Source: Aporrectodea caliginosa (Eukaryota > Annelida > Clitellata > Crassiclitellata > Lumbricidae). From it: DNA of 64,000 nucleotides. The stretch is taken from positions 500,001 to 564,000 of the forward strand of contig JACEVL010000046.1 in the NCBI GenBank assembly GCA_020284085.1, read 5' to 3'. A program made the position numbers and the translations under genes. How positions within the stretch are numbered: the stretch's first letter is position 1; the number at the start of each line of letters is the position of its first letter. Of the stretch, positions 13,501 through 43,000 are shown piece after piece. A model generated the notes under the pieces. The model did not search any database, was not told the origin of the DNA, and saw only the letters and a list, made by a program, of their open reading frames with translations.

Positions 13501-13961
13501 AGTCAGTCAATAATCTATACATTAAATTGCATTAACTAACAATAATTTAGCCTACACTGAATTTCCTTAAATTACGTTACCTCAAGCCACCTGAAATTAC
13601 CTCACCAAAATTACCTTACGTTAAGCTGTCTTAAATTACCTCACCTTGAACTGTCATTTAACATCGCTACCCCCGTAAATGTCGACTGAGCCTTCTATCG
13701 CTAGGTGGCGTTGGTAAATGAGCAGTAGAACAGATGGGCGCCTCGCATGGCTGCGTATGTACAGTTAAATTCGACTCCTTTTAACTTGTTATCGTCAGTT
13801 GCTACTATGTCATGTAATCTTACTGCGTTCTTGTCAATTTCAATTAATTAAGAATATATTATTATTATATTCACGTTCCTTAAATGTGGACTTCGTAAAA
13901 TATCTTGCTTCTACTTCTTTCAGCATCGATTATCGAAAACCAGAAACCTGCAACGGAGTGA
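3801..13961 (+). CDS. Gene A1: two-Ig transmembrane receptor with ITIM/ITSM-like tail (5' partial, spliced)
   Basis: Model built from nine exons: 3801-4142, 5175-5579, 7158-7262, 8981-9031, 9813-9881, 11574-11651, 12862-12939, 13280-13339 and 13924-13961. They encode 408 residues after the missing first exon. Every junction is GT-AG and phase 1. Domain order is Ig V-like, Ig, membrane span with an RKRMR stop-transfer, then a roughly 125-residue tail. The tail carries TTYADI (fits the ITSM pattern TxYxxI), PPKTRPRL (possible SH3 ligand), two copies of a 26-codon cassette, and YLKI and LYHTL tyrosine motifs. By family knowledge this is the layout of an inhibitory or dual-signalling surface receptor. 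Paralogue A2 lies 3' on the same strand with the same exon order. The signal-peptide exon should lie left of base 1, because the duplicated block already matches at the window edge. Ligand and role are unknown. The exons are well supported by the A1/A2 comparison; which tail exons are used together is inferred. Confidence 0.75.
4186..4330. repeat. Imperfect (CAT/CGT/CAA)n microsatellite just after A1 Ig1
   Basis: Trinucleotide tract about 45 bases downstream of the Ig1 donor. A far longer (CAT)n sits at the same place in A2. Confidence 0.85.
5175..5579 (+). CDS. A1 exon: Ig domain 2
   Basis: Acceptor ctgttttag, donor c|gtaagg; 405 nt, phase 1/1. Cys in ITMQCSLNF, Trp in MEWKRND and GTYFSCR form the Ig core, with an additional N-terminal Cys in PNCTS. 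Many sequons are present. The last ~25 codons are Ser/Glu-rich and form a stalk before the membrane span. The equivalent A2 exon is 12 nt shorter. Confidence 0.85.
6745..6836. repeat. (GTAT)n microsatellite
   Basis: About 90 bases of nearly pure GTAT in the A1 Ig2-TM intron; a degenerate TATG-rich region lies at the matching A2 place (34300-34450). Confidence 0.9.
7158..7262 (+). CDS. A1 exon: transmembrane segment
   Basis: 105 nt, phase 1/1, acceptor tatcgctag, donor g|gtatca. It encodes a hydrophobic stretch from VLLVLWW to VTVTSAC, followed by the basic stop-transfer RKRMR. Length is identical to the A2 counterpart, and WWVSICVALPLLVV is nearly conserved (WWISVCVALPLLVV in A2). Confidence 0.85.
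7449..7505. repeat. (GA)n(CAGA)n microsatellite
   Basis: GAGAGA followed by tandem CAGA units in the TM-ITIM intron of A1. Confidence 0.9.
7893..7965. repeat. (AATCT)n tract
   Basis: Tandem TAATC/AATCT pentamers directly 5' of the MITE at 8003. Confidence 0.75.
8003..8333. mobile_element. Harbinger-like MITE, copy 2 (right end truncated)
   Basis: Begins GGGGTCGTCCATTAATTATG like the element at 485, shares the TGTCAACAACTGTCAAAC motifs and ends TTGTTGACATAATTAAT without the final GGGCGACCCC. Located in the A1 TM-ITIM intron. Confidence 0.7.
8981..9031 (+). CDS. A1 exon: ITIM/ITSM-like tyrosine motif
   Basis: 51 nt, phase 1/1, acceptor tctatttcag, donor a|gtgagc. Encodes DERPENTTYADINESQI. 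TTYADI resembles the TYAxx tyrosine motifs of vertebrate paired receptors; Thr at -2 fits the ITSM pattern better than a strict ITIM. If the donor is skipped, the frame stops at TGA 9052-9054. The paralogous exon at 36347 is the same length with the same splice sites. Confidence 0.8.
9225..9600. repeat. Diffuse (AGTCAATG)n repeat, A1 copy
   Basis: Degenerate octamer-like repeats of AGTCAATGAGT between the ITIM and proline exons. The same diffuse repeat is at 36720-37180 in A2, so it is ancestral. Confidence 0.75.
9612..9716. repeat. Near-perfect long palindrome
   Basis: 52-base arms (9612-9663 and 9665-9716) separated by one base, with one mismatch by eye. A second small palindrome GGATCTCAATGAGATCC follows at 9716-9732. 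The A2 intron has only a single diverged left arm near 37200. Confidence 0.9.
9813..9881 (+). CDS. A1 exon: proline-rich cytoplasmic cassette
   Basis: 69 nt, phase 1/1, acceptor atgtttcgtag, donor t|gtatgc (weak). The core PPKTRPRL is conserved in A2 and fits a PxxxPR-type SH3-binding segment. The donor is the least certain part; without it the frame stays open to TGA at about 9944. Confidence 0.6.
11574..11651 (+). CDS. A1 exon: tail cassette E3, copy 1
   Basis: 78 nt, phase 1/1, acceptor tgatttcttgtag, donor g|gttaga. Encodes DQEDTSAESISQMEPAQG and onward to AQQI. Reading through the donor gives Gly-stop at once (TAG 11654-11656), so retention would give a shortened tail. A 78-nt relative lies at 12862 and a close paralogue at 38771 in A2. 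Confidence 0.65.
11975..12786. mobile_element. hAT-like non-autonomous element (812 bp)
   Basis: Ends TAGAGCTGTACCGAT / ATCGGTACAGCTCTA, perfect 8-bp duplication ATTAAGCT at 11967-11974 and 12787-12794. Subterminal CGGTATCGG and TAATCGG repeats. No transposase seen. It separates the two E3 cassettes of A1. Confidence 0.88.
12862..12939 (+). CDS. A1 exon: tail cassette E3, copy 2
   Basis: 78 nt, phase 1/1, acceptor ttgtacatgtag, donor g|gttaga. Clearly duplicated from the exon at 11574: same length, DQ-TSAE-I-Q pattern and Gly-stop just after the donor. The two copies are now separated by an 812-bp hAT-like element. Only a shortened remnant remains at the matching place in A2 (39392). Confidence 0.6.
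13280..13339 (+). CDS. A1 exon: YLKI / YHTL tyrosine-motif cassette
   Basis: 60 nt, phase 1/1, acceptor taactagtttcag, donor g|gtaatc. Encodes DYLKIADAGPLYHTLDPNQS. When joined to the preceding cassette, which ends in Ile, the junction reads IDYLKI and matches the canonical ITIM pattern. LYHTL is a second possible SH2 target. The A2 version keeps IYHTL but has Asp in place of the first Tyr. Confidence 0.7.
13438..13505. repeat. (CAGT)n(CAAT)n microsatellite
   Basis: Tandem CAGT then CAAT tetramers just downstream of the YHTL exon of A1; related degenerate CAAT repeats follow the A2 exon near 39590. Confidence 0.85.
13924..13961 (+). CDS. A1 terminal coding exon
   Basis: Acceptor cttctttcag at 13923. 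The frame reads ASIIENQKPATE then TGA at 13959. The A2 counterpart (40054) reads ASIVESQEPAME then TAA, so the short C-terminus is conserved. A possible polyadenylation signal AATAAA lies at 14159-14164. Confidence 0.7.
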
Positions 13962-14502
13962 ACTGATGACCCTCCAGAGCATGTGCAATATTGAACACAG
14001 TATTAATTTGATTTTTATGCATTTCAACGGATTTATGTGTAACCTAAGACAAGCAGTAACTATCGCTAATTATCAGTTACTGTGCTTATAATTATATTGT
14101 TCAACTATTATCATACTACCTAACTGCGTACGAGCAACACTGCTTGCACAAACCAAGGAATAAAACGAGAGTAAATATTATTTACATATGGCGTGCGTCT
14201 AGGGAAACTCAGTTCCCTTTTGGCTTTTTATATAAGAAATTGAAGCAAATTGGGAGAACGTAGGCTTTTCAAATAGAAATTTAAGGCGAATTCGGAAAGC
14301 TTCTATTTTCATATAGAAATAGAAAGTGACAGGCAAATTATTGGCGCAACTTGTGCTTTCTCAATAGAAAGTTAAGGCAACCTGGCTGAAGTCTGTGTGA
14401 GTTCTTCTGAACTCTGCAAAGAGGGTAATATTAATTGAAGTTGTGTTTGTATGAATTGTATCTGTAATTCGATGTAATGTAATCCAGTGTGAAGTAGGCA
14501 GT

Positions 14503-14945
14503 AAAGTTCGACCGTACGTTACAGCAGAAAATAGCGTACGCGTACGGTACGTAATTTACTAAAAATAATAGCGTACGCGTACGGTACGTTCGTATTCCGT
14601 ACGTATGAGCAGCCTTTAATATTAGTTGCTTCTCGTGACGTCACATTTTGTCTCCTCATTTTCTCGTCGTTTTTTTCTCGTCGTTATTACGTCACTTTAC
14701 AGTTCTTATTTGTAGTTCCGTTTCAGCGAAGAGGTAAATTATTATTTTGTTCTTATTTTGTATAATTTGATTATTTTATCTACAGAAATAAAACAGGCTG
14801 ACGTTATTCCTTGTTAATTCTATAATAAAAAAATATAAAAATTAGCGTACGCTATTTATTAATTTAGCCAAAAATAGCGTACGCGTACGGTACGCATTTC
14901 AGCAGAAAAAATAGCGTACGTTCCGTACGTACGGTCGAACTTTGG
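14503..14945. mobile_element. CGTACG-rich inverted-repeat element
   Basis: Ends AAAGTTCGACCGTACG / CGTACGGTCGAACTTT, flanked by TAGGCAGT at 14495-14502 and 14946-14953 (two extra bases at the right edge). Contains repeated blocks of AGCGTACGCGTACGGTACG near both ends. No coding capacity. Confidence 0.72.
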
Positions 14946-17900
14946 TAGGCAGTGCTGTGTACCGTTTGCAGATCTGCAACGCGTTTGCCGTTTTATGCCA
15001 CGCGCGAATCGAGTAGCACTTTCATTGACTTTAATATGCAGGACAACATAATTATTGCAGTTGCAGGTCATGTAGCACTGCAGTTCAAGTTACTTGGACA
15101 CTTTATTAGCTGGCCTTTGCTTGATGTACGGCTTAACATACACCATCGTTTTCACTTGTGTAGAACTTTGACGCGATCTCAGTTTTATCACAGCTAAGCG
15201 GGCAATATCATAAGCCCGTTGCCAGGTAAACTGTATAGCAGGAGGGACCGGAGGGTGTGACGGACAGCGATGATGATGGCGATAATGACTATGGTGATGT
15301 TGGTGATGATTATAATTGATCTAAGATGGATAATACCGCTCAGCGCTCGTGAATAAGCTGGTGCCCTGCGCTTGGCTTTCGAGTGACGCTTTAGAAGTTT
15401 GGATAATACGATTACGATTACGATGGTTAAGAAAGTGGGTGAGTATAATAGGGTTTTGAGCCCATTGAACTGAAAAAGGAAGAAAGGAATGAATGGGAGA
15501 AATTTTATGCACAATCTAGTCCACTGTTCAGCTTGTTTTCTCGATATGGCATAATTGCTTGCACGAGTTTCCTGTCTACAGCTTCATTAGTGTTTATGAT
15601 GATGTCAATATTTGTACAAGTTAAACTCTGATGTAAAAGATTCTGATTTCTATGTAAATATGATATTTTGATATATTAACCTATTTTACGATGACTATTT
15701 CATTTGTTTTGAATCCTCAATTACTTGTCTTGATTACAATAGTTATAATGCTTTTACAATAATTGTCTGTAATAGAACAACACAAAGGCTGAGCTTTTGA
15801 GATGCAGCTGCGATTGTTCTATTCTGCACGACAGCTTTAACGGAAACTGAGAGACGCATTTAATTCAGGTGCATAGCACATCGAGCTGAACTGGCTGCTC
15901 CATACAATATGAAAATATACATTCTGTTTTTGAAACTCATTGCTGGATTTTCCTACTTGCTGAAACAGAGAAAGTAGACCTTACATGCAGCTAAGCTAAT
16001 AGCTTAAACCCCATTTCTGGAGCATCATCCTCCAGTTTTAGTTTGCTATTAGGCCTATGCAGCTTGCTTTGAATAAAGTTCAAATCAACAATTTGATTTG
16101 ATTTGGATTGGTAGCAGCCTAACTGTACCCTACTGGTATACTGTAATTGTTTTTTTGACTTTACCACTGCTTTTAATTCTTCGGAATATGAGGCATGCTG
16201 TGATTACAGTTTGTTTCTAAATGCTTGTATCGCTTAATTTGTCAAAGTAGGCCAATGCAATTCAAAATAGGCTAATGAAAAATTAATGTAGAGCTCATCT
16301 ACTTCATCAGAGGAGATCTGGGCATGGCGTTTGAAAGAGAATCGTTAAATTTTCGTTGCTGAAAGACGATTCCGGAATATTTTATAAGTGGAATATAAGA
16401 AAAATGCCATTCTTCCAAACAAGTGGGGTATAAACTCTGTAATAATTCCGCTAATACAAATTTCTTTGAATATGTTGGCCCTATGATTACTCAACAATAT
16501 ATAATGTTCGTTTTCACTCGATCAATGTATTTAAGAGTGATTTAAGCCTGCCTATTATGTTGAATCGTTTAATTAGGCTACTCCTTATCATGATAATCGC
16601 TGTCGTCGTCTCATCATGATCATCATGATCGTGATCACCACCACCACCACCACCACCACCACCACCACTCACTACTACTAGAGAGCCATTAGCATGTGGC
16701 ATTGATCACGGCCGCATGGTAAACAAGTCTGATTCTGAGGCGCGGCGCGAAGCAATTTGTAGTACTACCATGAATGAATATCTATGTGAGTTTTTGGTTG
16801 ATAGATGTCTCTGCTAAGTTTTAATCCTTTATATAGCTACACTCTTCGATATGAAGATATTTTATCAACTTACGGTCACTTGAAGTTTATATAGCACGCA
16901 TGCTTCACTTAAGGACAGCAACTGTAGACAATGACTTCTCGTGAACTCAGACCTTGACGCCATGGAAATAATACACCAACCAGAATTGCGGTAAACTACG
17001 AGTGTGGGTGGTGTCTGGTTCCTAAGAACACTGAGCTTTATTACGCAGAGATTACAAGTTGGATTCTCCTCTGCAACGGTTACTGTGGATAAGCCATGGG
17101 CAAATCCTTCACTCACAGGAGCTAATCGTCATTGGTTAATGTTCAGTCATTAAACAGCGGCGCTTTACAAAACACTGAGGAAGAAATAATACTAGCAGAT
17201 ACTGATAATGGTTGTTACAGCCCAGGATCGAATATGCCAACAAGGGACAAACTACGTTTGTATCTATGTATATGCATCGCTCGTGAATAAGCTGACTGTC
17301 TATCGATTTTGTTTTGACTAAACGCCTGCTATTAAACTTATGCCCGTGACTTAGATTTCTCTGTGCGCTGCAAAATTTCCATTATTTTAGCCTACGATTA
17401 CGAATTGAATTTCAGAGTAACAATTCTTTTACCTGTTTCGTAGTATTATATAGACACGCTGTTTGTTACAGTATTAGAATGATAATCACCATATTCATGG
17501 ATCCATTATGTAAGAATTAGATCTATGGCTTCTGAAGTTCGCAATCTTATAAAATCTGGATAAATCCGGTGTAATGTTTGTGCAACTGCCACACAGTCCT
17601 CATCGAGAATCGGTCAGTTCTCTACAAAGAGCAAATCGCTGCTTTAGTTGATTATCTCAGCCAAATTTAGTAAAATTAACAATAATCATTGTCGCGTGCT
17701 TATTATGATCTTCTATCTTGTGGTAGGACCTTAACCCCATAATTGATTAGGGTGTTTCTTACCCATAATAGGAAAAAAACGACATTAAGATCCATTGGGT
17801 CTGCTGAGATGTAATGCGCATTGTCATGTGCAATGTGCATATTAGTAACTTCCATTTTGTAACAAGACCCTGCTAAACCCTCCGCTGCCTTTTTCGGGTT

Positions 17901-19707
17901 GTGCCCGTCTGAAGCCTGGATAAAGGACAACGAGGCTAATGACCTTCGTAATGACACAGAATCCACACATTCCCGCGAGTATTTCTTTTTAGTTTTTGCT
18001 TCAGCTGAAACTCAGCCAAATTGCAGGAATGACAAACCTTTTTCAACGGTGGGCCAGTTACAATATTTTCCAGCAAGTGGCGTGCCAGGGTCCTAGAGCG
18101 CTTGAGCAAAATGGGGGTAGGGATCTTGGAGGGGCTCGGTGACCCCTCCTCAGAAAATTATCACTTCAAGTGCATCAATATATTCGTAAGATACTGAGGT
18201 CGCAGTTTCCGATTCTTGCTCTACTGTCTTTTTTCTTTCTCTATATTACTTCTATGAGTCACCAAAGATTAACTTCCGCAGCTTGCGTTTCATGCTCAAT
18301 CTAAACCAAGCCATGCTACCGTACCTAAGCAAGTCGAAATAAATGAGTTTTAAAATAAGACAGGACGGTCACTGTGCAGAGTACATGAGAAAGTCTTTAC
18401 ACAAGTTGATCAGCGATTATGTGCACTTCTGAACTTTGGACCGGAAGCAACATGGAATATAATTACATATCTGTAGGCCTATTTAGTTCATGTTTAGGCC
18501 TGAATAACATTACGGGATCTGACCGAACGCACAGAACTGGGCAGTGGATTATAAATGTAAGCCTATTAGTTTCATGTTGATCGCCAGGCGTCGATAAATT
18601 GCTGCACGCAGTAACATCATTTCCATTTAAAGCAAAAAATTAGAACTCTCTATTCTTAGACACCATATGCTATTTACAGCTCTCTTTTTTCAGCTCAGCC
18701 TCAGGCTACTGATAAATAAGATCTCGGCCGCAGAAGCATCGAATAACCTAGACAGTTTTATCCCACTACCATTAGATGAGGCGAACGAGGCTGGCATAAT
18801 ACTTGGTCTTAGAATCCCTCCCATTAACCTTCTAAGCCTAAGGGACAAGCTTTTTAGTATGCAATATCTTTAATTCTTTATCTTAGGATAAATATATTTT
18901 GGCCCAACTTTTTGGCGGGAACTCATCCAAAGCTCACAGTTAGATTAGTCAAATACTCAAAAAAATAAATTAAATCGTTAAACAAACCTGTTTGCTCCAT
19001 CTAATCAATCCAGATACTTTTTTCTGACATGGGACACAAATTCACACAATATGCATCAAAACATTAAAATATAAATGTACACGTTTTATGTAGCAATCTC
19101 ATGGCTTCGACCTTGCCAGTTTGTCAATGAGCAAGGTCGAAGTCTTTATATTCATCGCCGTATACCGAGAGTAGATCTTTGAGTGATCGTATTGAAATCT
19201 TTAGCTACTTACATTACTTACCTTCGTTACTGGTATTGCCACTCCTTTCTTTCTATGTTATTTAGAGACTTGGTAGTATAGAATGGTTATGTTTTCCAGA
19301 AAACAGTGCGCATTGATACGTGTCTGCCTATGCATTCTAAATGTTCTGAACACGTCCCGCCGCAAGCAGCCATAACAGTTGTACTTTGGCTCTCAACCAA
19401 ACACGCAAATGCAGCGGAGGAGCGGCCATGACCTAGCATCACTTAACCTATGTTTGTTGAATATCATTCGACATGCTGATTCTGCAGTAGGCCTACATAA
19501 ATTTAGAGCATTCACGGAGCAGGCTTAAGACGTGCCAGTAAGACACAAATTCCTAACCTAACCCAAACGATACTCCGCCTTCCAAGGCTCCAAGCTATCT
19601 CTCTTCTTCAATTAAACCACCGTAACAGTAGCAGCTCTGGCTCCTGTCTCTGGTCTCTGGTAAACGGATTGGAGGAGAGTGAGGCAGTTGATGGTGGGTG
19701 TTTAGTA

Positions 19708-19708
<1 letters not shown>

Positions 19709-19740
<32 letters not shown>

Positions 19741-19783
19741 CACAGACAGACACACAGACAGTTGATGGTGGGTGTTTAGTAAA

Positions 19784-19823
<40 letters not shown>

Positions 19824-19890
19824 GCAGAGACAGAGACAGAGACAGAGACAGACAGAGACAGAGAGACAGAGAGAGAGACAGCAGAAAGAC
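19709..19890. repeat. (GA)n/(CAGA)n microsatellite with an internal duplicated unit
   Basis: CAGA-rich tract in which GTTGATGGTGGGTGTTTAGT occurs twice (from 19687 and 19760), a small tandem duplication. Confidence 0.85.
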
Positions 19891-20332
19891 ACATAGACAG
19901 AGACATGTGTATATGCATGTAATGTATGTATGTATATACATACATTACATGCATATACACATGCATACATGCGATGCACATTGGAATCATGCCTGTCATT
20001 CGTCTTGCTCACCCCTCTGACTCATAGATAACGCGTTCGGTCATGTGATGAGTTGAACCAGGTTGAACCATGCAGACGCATCATTCTGTCGTTATTGATG
20101 ACGAGAACAATGGGAAAACATCCGTCAGCTTAAACTTTAACTTCCTCTACCATTACCGGGAAATAAATCGTTGACATTGGTCCTAGGTTCATTATTAATA
20201 ATCAATTTTTATAACGCCGCTGTTTGATATTGCGCAAGGCATCAGCGAATGACGCACCAACACCGTAGAGGGGAATCTTAAAAAGAGTCTTCACAGGGTG
20301 GCCTCGCTAATTAGCATCATAGCATCATCGCA

Positions 20333-20334
20333 GG

Positions 20335-20410
<76 letters not shown>

Positions 20411-20435
20411 ATGATGATGATGAAGATGATGATGT
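20333..20435. repeat. (GAT)n microsatellite
   Basis: About 33 tandem GAT units abutting the 5' end of the SINE at 20437; a short GAT tract also follows the SINE 3' end. Confidence 0.92.
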
Positions 20436-20436
20436 G

Positions 20437-20650
20437 GGGCGAGGTGGTGTAGGGTATATTCGGTGCCTTGCAGCTGGAAGTTTGCAGGTTCGAATCCACC
20501 TCAAGCCGTCGCGTAGGAACCATGGACAAGGCCTTCACTCGCAATTGCTCATGCGTTTCGGCGTGAAACTTCGATTCAGTGTCCGCGCTGTAGTCGGGAG
20601 CGCCTCTTAGTAGAAATCTTGAAGGGGCGCTATAACAAGTGCTCATACAT
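20437..20650 (+). mobile_element. tRNA-derived SINE, family 2 (second copy)
   Basis: Same body as 2851-3075: B-box GGTTCGAATCC, TCACTCGCAATTGCTCATGC, GGGGCGCTATAACAAGTG. Inserted within a GAT-type microsatellite. Confidence 0.75.
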
Positions 20651-21272
20651 ACATGATGATGATGATGATGTTAAGGCTGAATTTTCTTCGTAGCTGAGGA
20701 TATTTTCCTTGGACTGAAGTAATATGCATTTTCTTTCACGGTACATTGCAATTGTCGGTCATGATCAGAATTTAGATCGCAATGAATTCGTGGTGTTCTA
20801 TTCATTGAATAATGATCATGATTATGTTTTGGACACGGGTTCTTGTTATCATTTGACTAAATTTTTGCTTATTGTAAACAGAAGGCCATCAGAGTGGGTC
20901 ACGAATCAGAAGCAAGCCTATAATTATACCCACCCCTCTACAGCCCACGGCTTAATGAGGATCCTGTTAGACCACCCTAATAGAATTAATTAACATAATG
21001 CAATTAGTGATATCAACACCAACCCGGCTGTATTTAGGTGAGACAGCAGTAAAAGTAATTATTATGCTGACATAAGAACAACGGTTGAATATTTCAGCTT
21101 ATAGTGTAACGAACGCTTTCTACGGTTCAAAACTGTCGTAAGAAATTGATTGATAGCATGTCGAGTTATCATCGTTTCGATTCTTAAACCGGATATCAGT
21201 ATCTGAGCGAATCGCATAAACCGAGCAACTATAATATACGATTTGGATTACACTCTCTCGACAGCATTCAGA

Positions 21273-40091
<18,819 letters not shown>

Positions 40092-43000
40092 ACTGACGTA
40101 CTTCACCTGCGAAGCAAGTGCAATATTCAACACAGTATTAACTGGATATTCCTGCATTCCTCCGCCTGCATTCCTCCGAGTTAATTATCAGTTACTGTTT
40201 GTGCTTAGATCTTGTTCAACTATACTACCTAAATGCATGCAAAACTTGAACAATGCAATGAATAACGAAAAACGCGCCCGATAAGATGGGAATTAATTCT
40301 TCTTTTCTTTCCAGATAACCGATAATAGCTCAGTTAAAACTTCGTTATGTTAATTTAGCTGAATTATATCAATTCCTTGATTTACTCCCTGACTGCGAAG
40401 AGTTAATTTTTACTCTGTGCGAAAAGTTTTGCTCGTCGTTTGTGTTTGGCGAAGTCACCTGAATAGACTCACGTAGCCTAGCGTTACCATTCAATCTTTG
40501 ACCACGAAGCGACCAGAACTTTGAACATAACTTAGTTCTGGTCAAAATAAACCCACTTTGCTCAACCAAGGCTTACTTCGAACAGCGCAGTATTAACTTG
40601 TTGAGCGAACATCTACAAAGTCATATTACATGAATTTATATGACTAACGCTATCCCATACTGGATAGTTAACCACCAAGCCCCTCCTCAGCATTCCTTCT
40701 CTTCTGACCACGATAACTACTAAAGACAATGTCTTAAAAGAAGCTCGAGGAATTCATCGACCTCCTAGTGGACGATCGCGTACTTGAAGTATACTGGCTC
40801 GCCTTACCGCTGTAATGACCCCTATCATGGAGGACTTCCTCAAGAAGATGGCTGCTGAAATTACAACTTCAATCACCAATCATATAGAGGCAATGAATCT
40901 TGAAACCACTGAAAGAACCACATAGCTCATCAACCAAGAATTCAACAACACCTGATTACCCGTACCTGAGTTGGTGTGACGGGTCTACTGACGCTTGATG
41001 CGCCCTCTATGCTTAGGACCGTGTGCACTCACGACTTCACACCTGCAAAAACCTCTCAAGAACTGCTGAGTTTGGGAATAACCATCGTTAACTTTAAGAA
41101 AGTCTAGAGTCTAGACTTATGATTTGGGTCATACTTTTCAAATCACATGAATGCACTCCACTTTAACTTGTGAGTTGCTTACAATATTACTCGTTATTTC
41201 TGCTTCACATCTGCTCGTCCAATGATGAAATGGCTAACTGTTTATAACATAATTATGTGCATCGTAATAATGTTGTTCCAAGTACTTCAAGGTTTCGGAT
41301 TCATAATGCTTTGTTGTGATTTAATCTCTAACGTTTATTGTGTGATTATCAATTGCAAGATCTGATTATTTACAACTAATACTCGCTCATTAACATTGAT
41401 GATTTCTGTGTAGCGTTGCAAGACTTTATGCGACTCCTATACGATCCCTGATGCAACTTACTTATCTGCTTATCCACTTTATTTTGTCATAATGATTTAA
41501 TATGCTTATCAACTGTGTTTTGTCATATGTAATCTATGCTCAGATTATATAAGCACATTGACGGATTGCTATGCATGCGAACTAATTGATTAACTGTCTG
41601 CATAAATATTAGTAATCGTGATTGGTGAATGCTATGTTCAGATGATATATAAGCAAACTGACTGATTTGTACACAGTGTAAACTAATTATTCGCTTATTT
41701 GCTTAAGCATTGAACTGTGTTTTATGTATGCTCTTCACTTCTGCTTATTAGTCTATTTCTGTTACTTTCCTTTAGCTACTTACCTTACCCTATGTCGGTG
41801 TCTCTGGATAGATCTCTCTTCCGTCCTTCTTCTATCTATTAGTTTGTGAACATTGATCAGTATGCGGCTGACTACGTCTCCTGATGTGTGTGATCATTTA
41901 GCTTAGGACCAACGGACTGTGCGCGCTGTTCTAACCATTGACACCTGATAATTATGTCATAATACTAATACTACATCTCCATTGATAACCCCTTGGAGAT
42001 GTAGATTTATTTCCTGTAGTAGGCCTATGCAGCTTGCTTTGAAAAATGGTCAAATCAACAATAATTTGAACAAACTGTTCTCCTGCTTACCTTTCTTCAC
42101 TTGTTACACCCTGTTCCTCTCTCCAATCCAGACGAGGGCTACGTTCATCGTCTCAAGGTGATTTTGTTGTGACACGATCACTCAAAAAACTTGGTAACAG
42201 GGCATTTGCGCTAGCCGGCCCGGCTGAATGGAACAAACTCCCTGTCTTTATCCGCAAATCCCCAACTTTATCGATTTTCAAAACTAACCTTAAAACACAT
42301 CTGTTTAAGATTTACTATGATTGATTTTTCTGTTATGCGCCTTTGTGCAAGATTCCAATTTTGTTTAGGCGCGCTATAAATAACAGTCTAATAATAATAA
42401 TAATAATAATAATAATTGATTCCGTAGCCTAAGTGGTAGGCTTACTGGTAGCCTGTGTTTATCTTTACCACTATTTTTTTAAAATTCGTATGAAAGATTT
42501 GCTCAATATCCCTACACATGTGGCCCTTGTTGGCCCTACGGTCTGGAAATGGTTTGCTCTTGGCTTTGCGTCTGTTGCCTGCGGATTTTCTGATACTTTT
42601 ACTGTAAACTTAAGACAGTCCTTTTTAGCCTGGGCTAGACCGGAAGCGCCCCTAAGTAGTAACCTTGTAGGGGAGCTATGTAAATCTCTGTAGTGAATGA
42701 ACCTTGAGGAACACCACAGATGAGGGTGTGCGGAAAAGACCAACTGAAGAGGATTGAACACTTTCCTTGAAAAACTCTTACAGGTACAGAAAATAGTAGG
42801 CCTAGAATGGGTGCTATCTCTAATATTCTCTATCTGGTTGCCAGATTCAAATGAAGAGGATCATCCACTGAAAAACTTCCAGTCAATCGCAACAAAGGGA
42901 TCCAATTAATTGCAGCGACGGATAAATTGCCTTTAGGGCTGGCATTCTATTACATCATTAATCTGTTTCGGCTCAAAGGCTACATGTAGGCTTTGTGTAG

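Larger units (their letters stand above)
13962..21272. other. Intergenic region between A1 and A2
   Basis: A1 3' flank to about 14170 aligns with the A2 3' flank (to about 40270) and holds AATAAA at 14159. The rest contains the CGTACG-rich element at 14503, (CAC)n at 16637-16668, SINE and microsatellites at 19709-20432, and scattered repeat pieces (GCTCGTGAATAAGCTG near 15347 and 17279). No coding exon with Ig or signal features was seen before 21273. Confidence 0.6.

Noticed and set aside
18667..18873. 68-codon frame beginning MLFTALFFQLSLRLL
   Set aside because: The start looks signal-like, but there is no donor in the phase used by neighbouring genes, no homologous exon and no recognised motif; left as unproven.
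42433..42693. 86-codon frame with a hydrophobic start
   Set aside because: No recognisable domain; it is next to a LINE tail and ends in SINE-like sequence.
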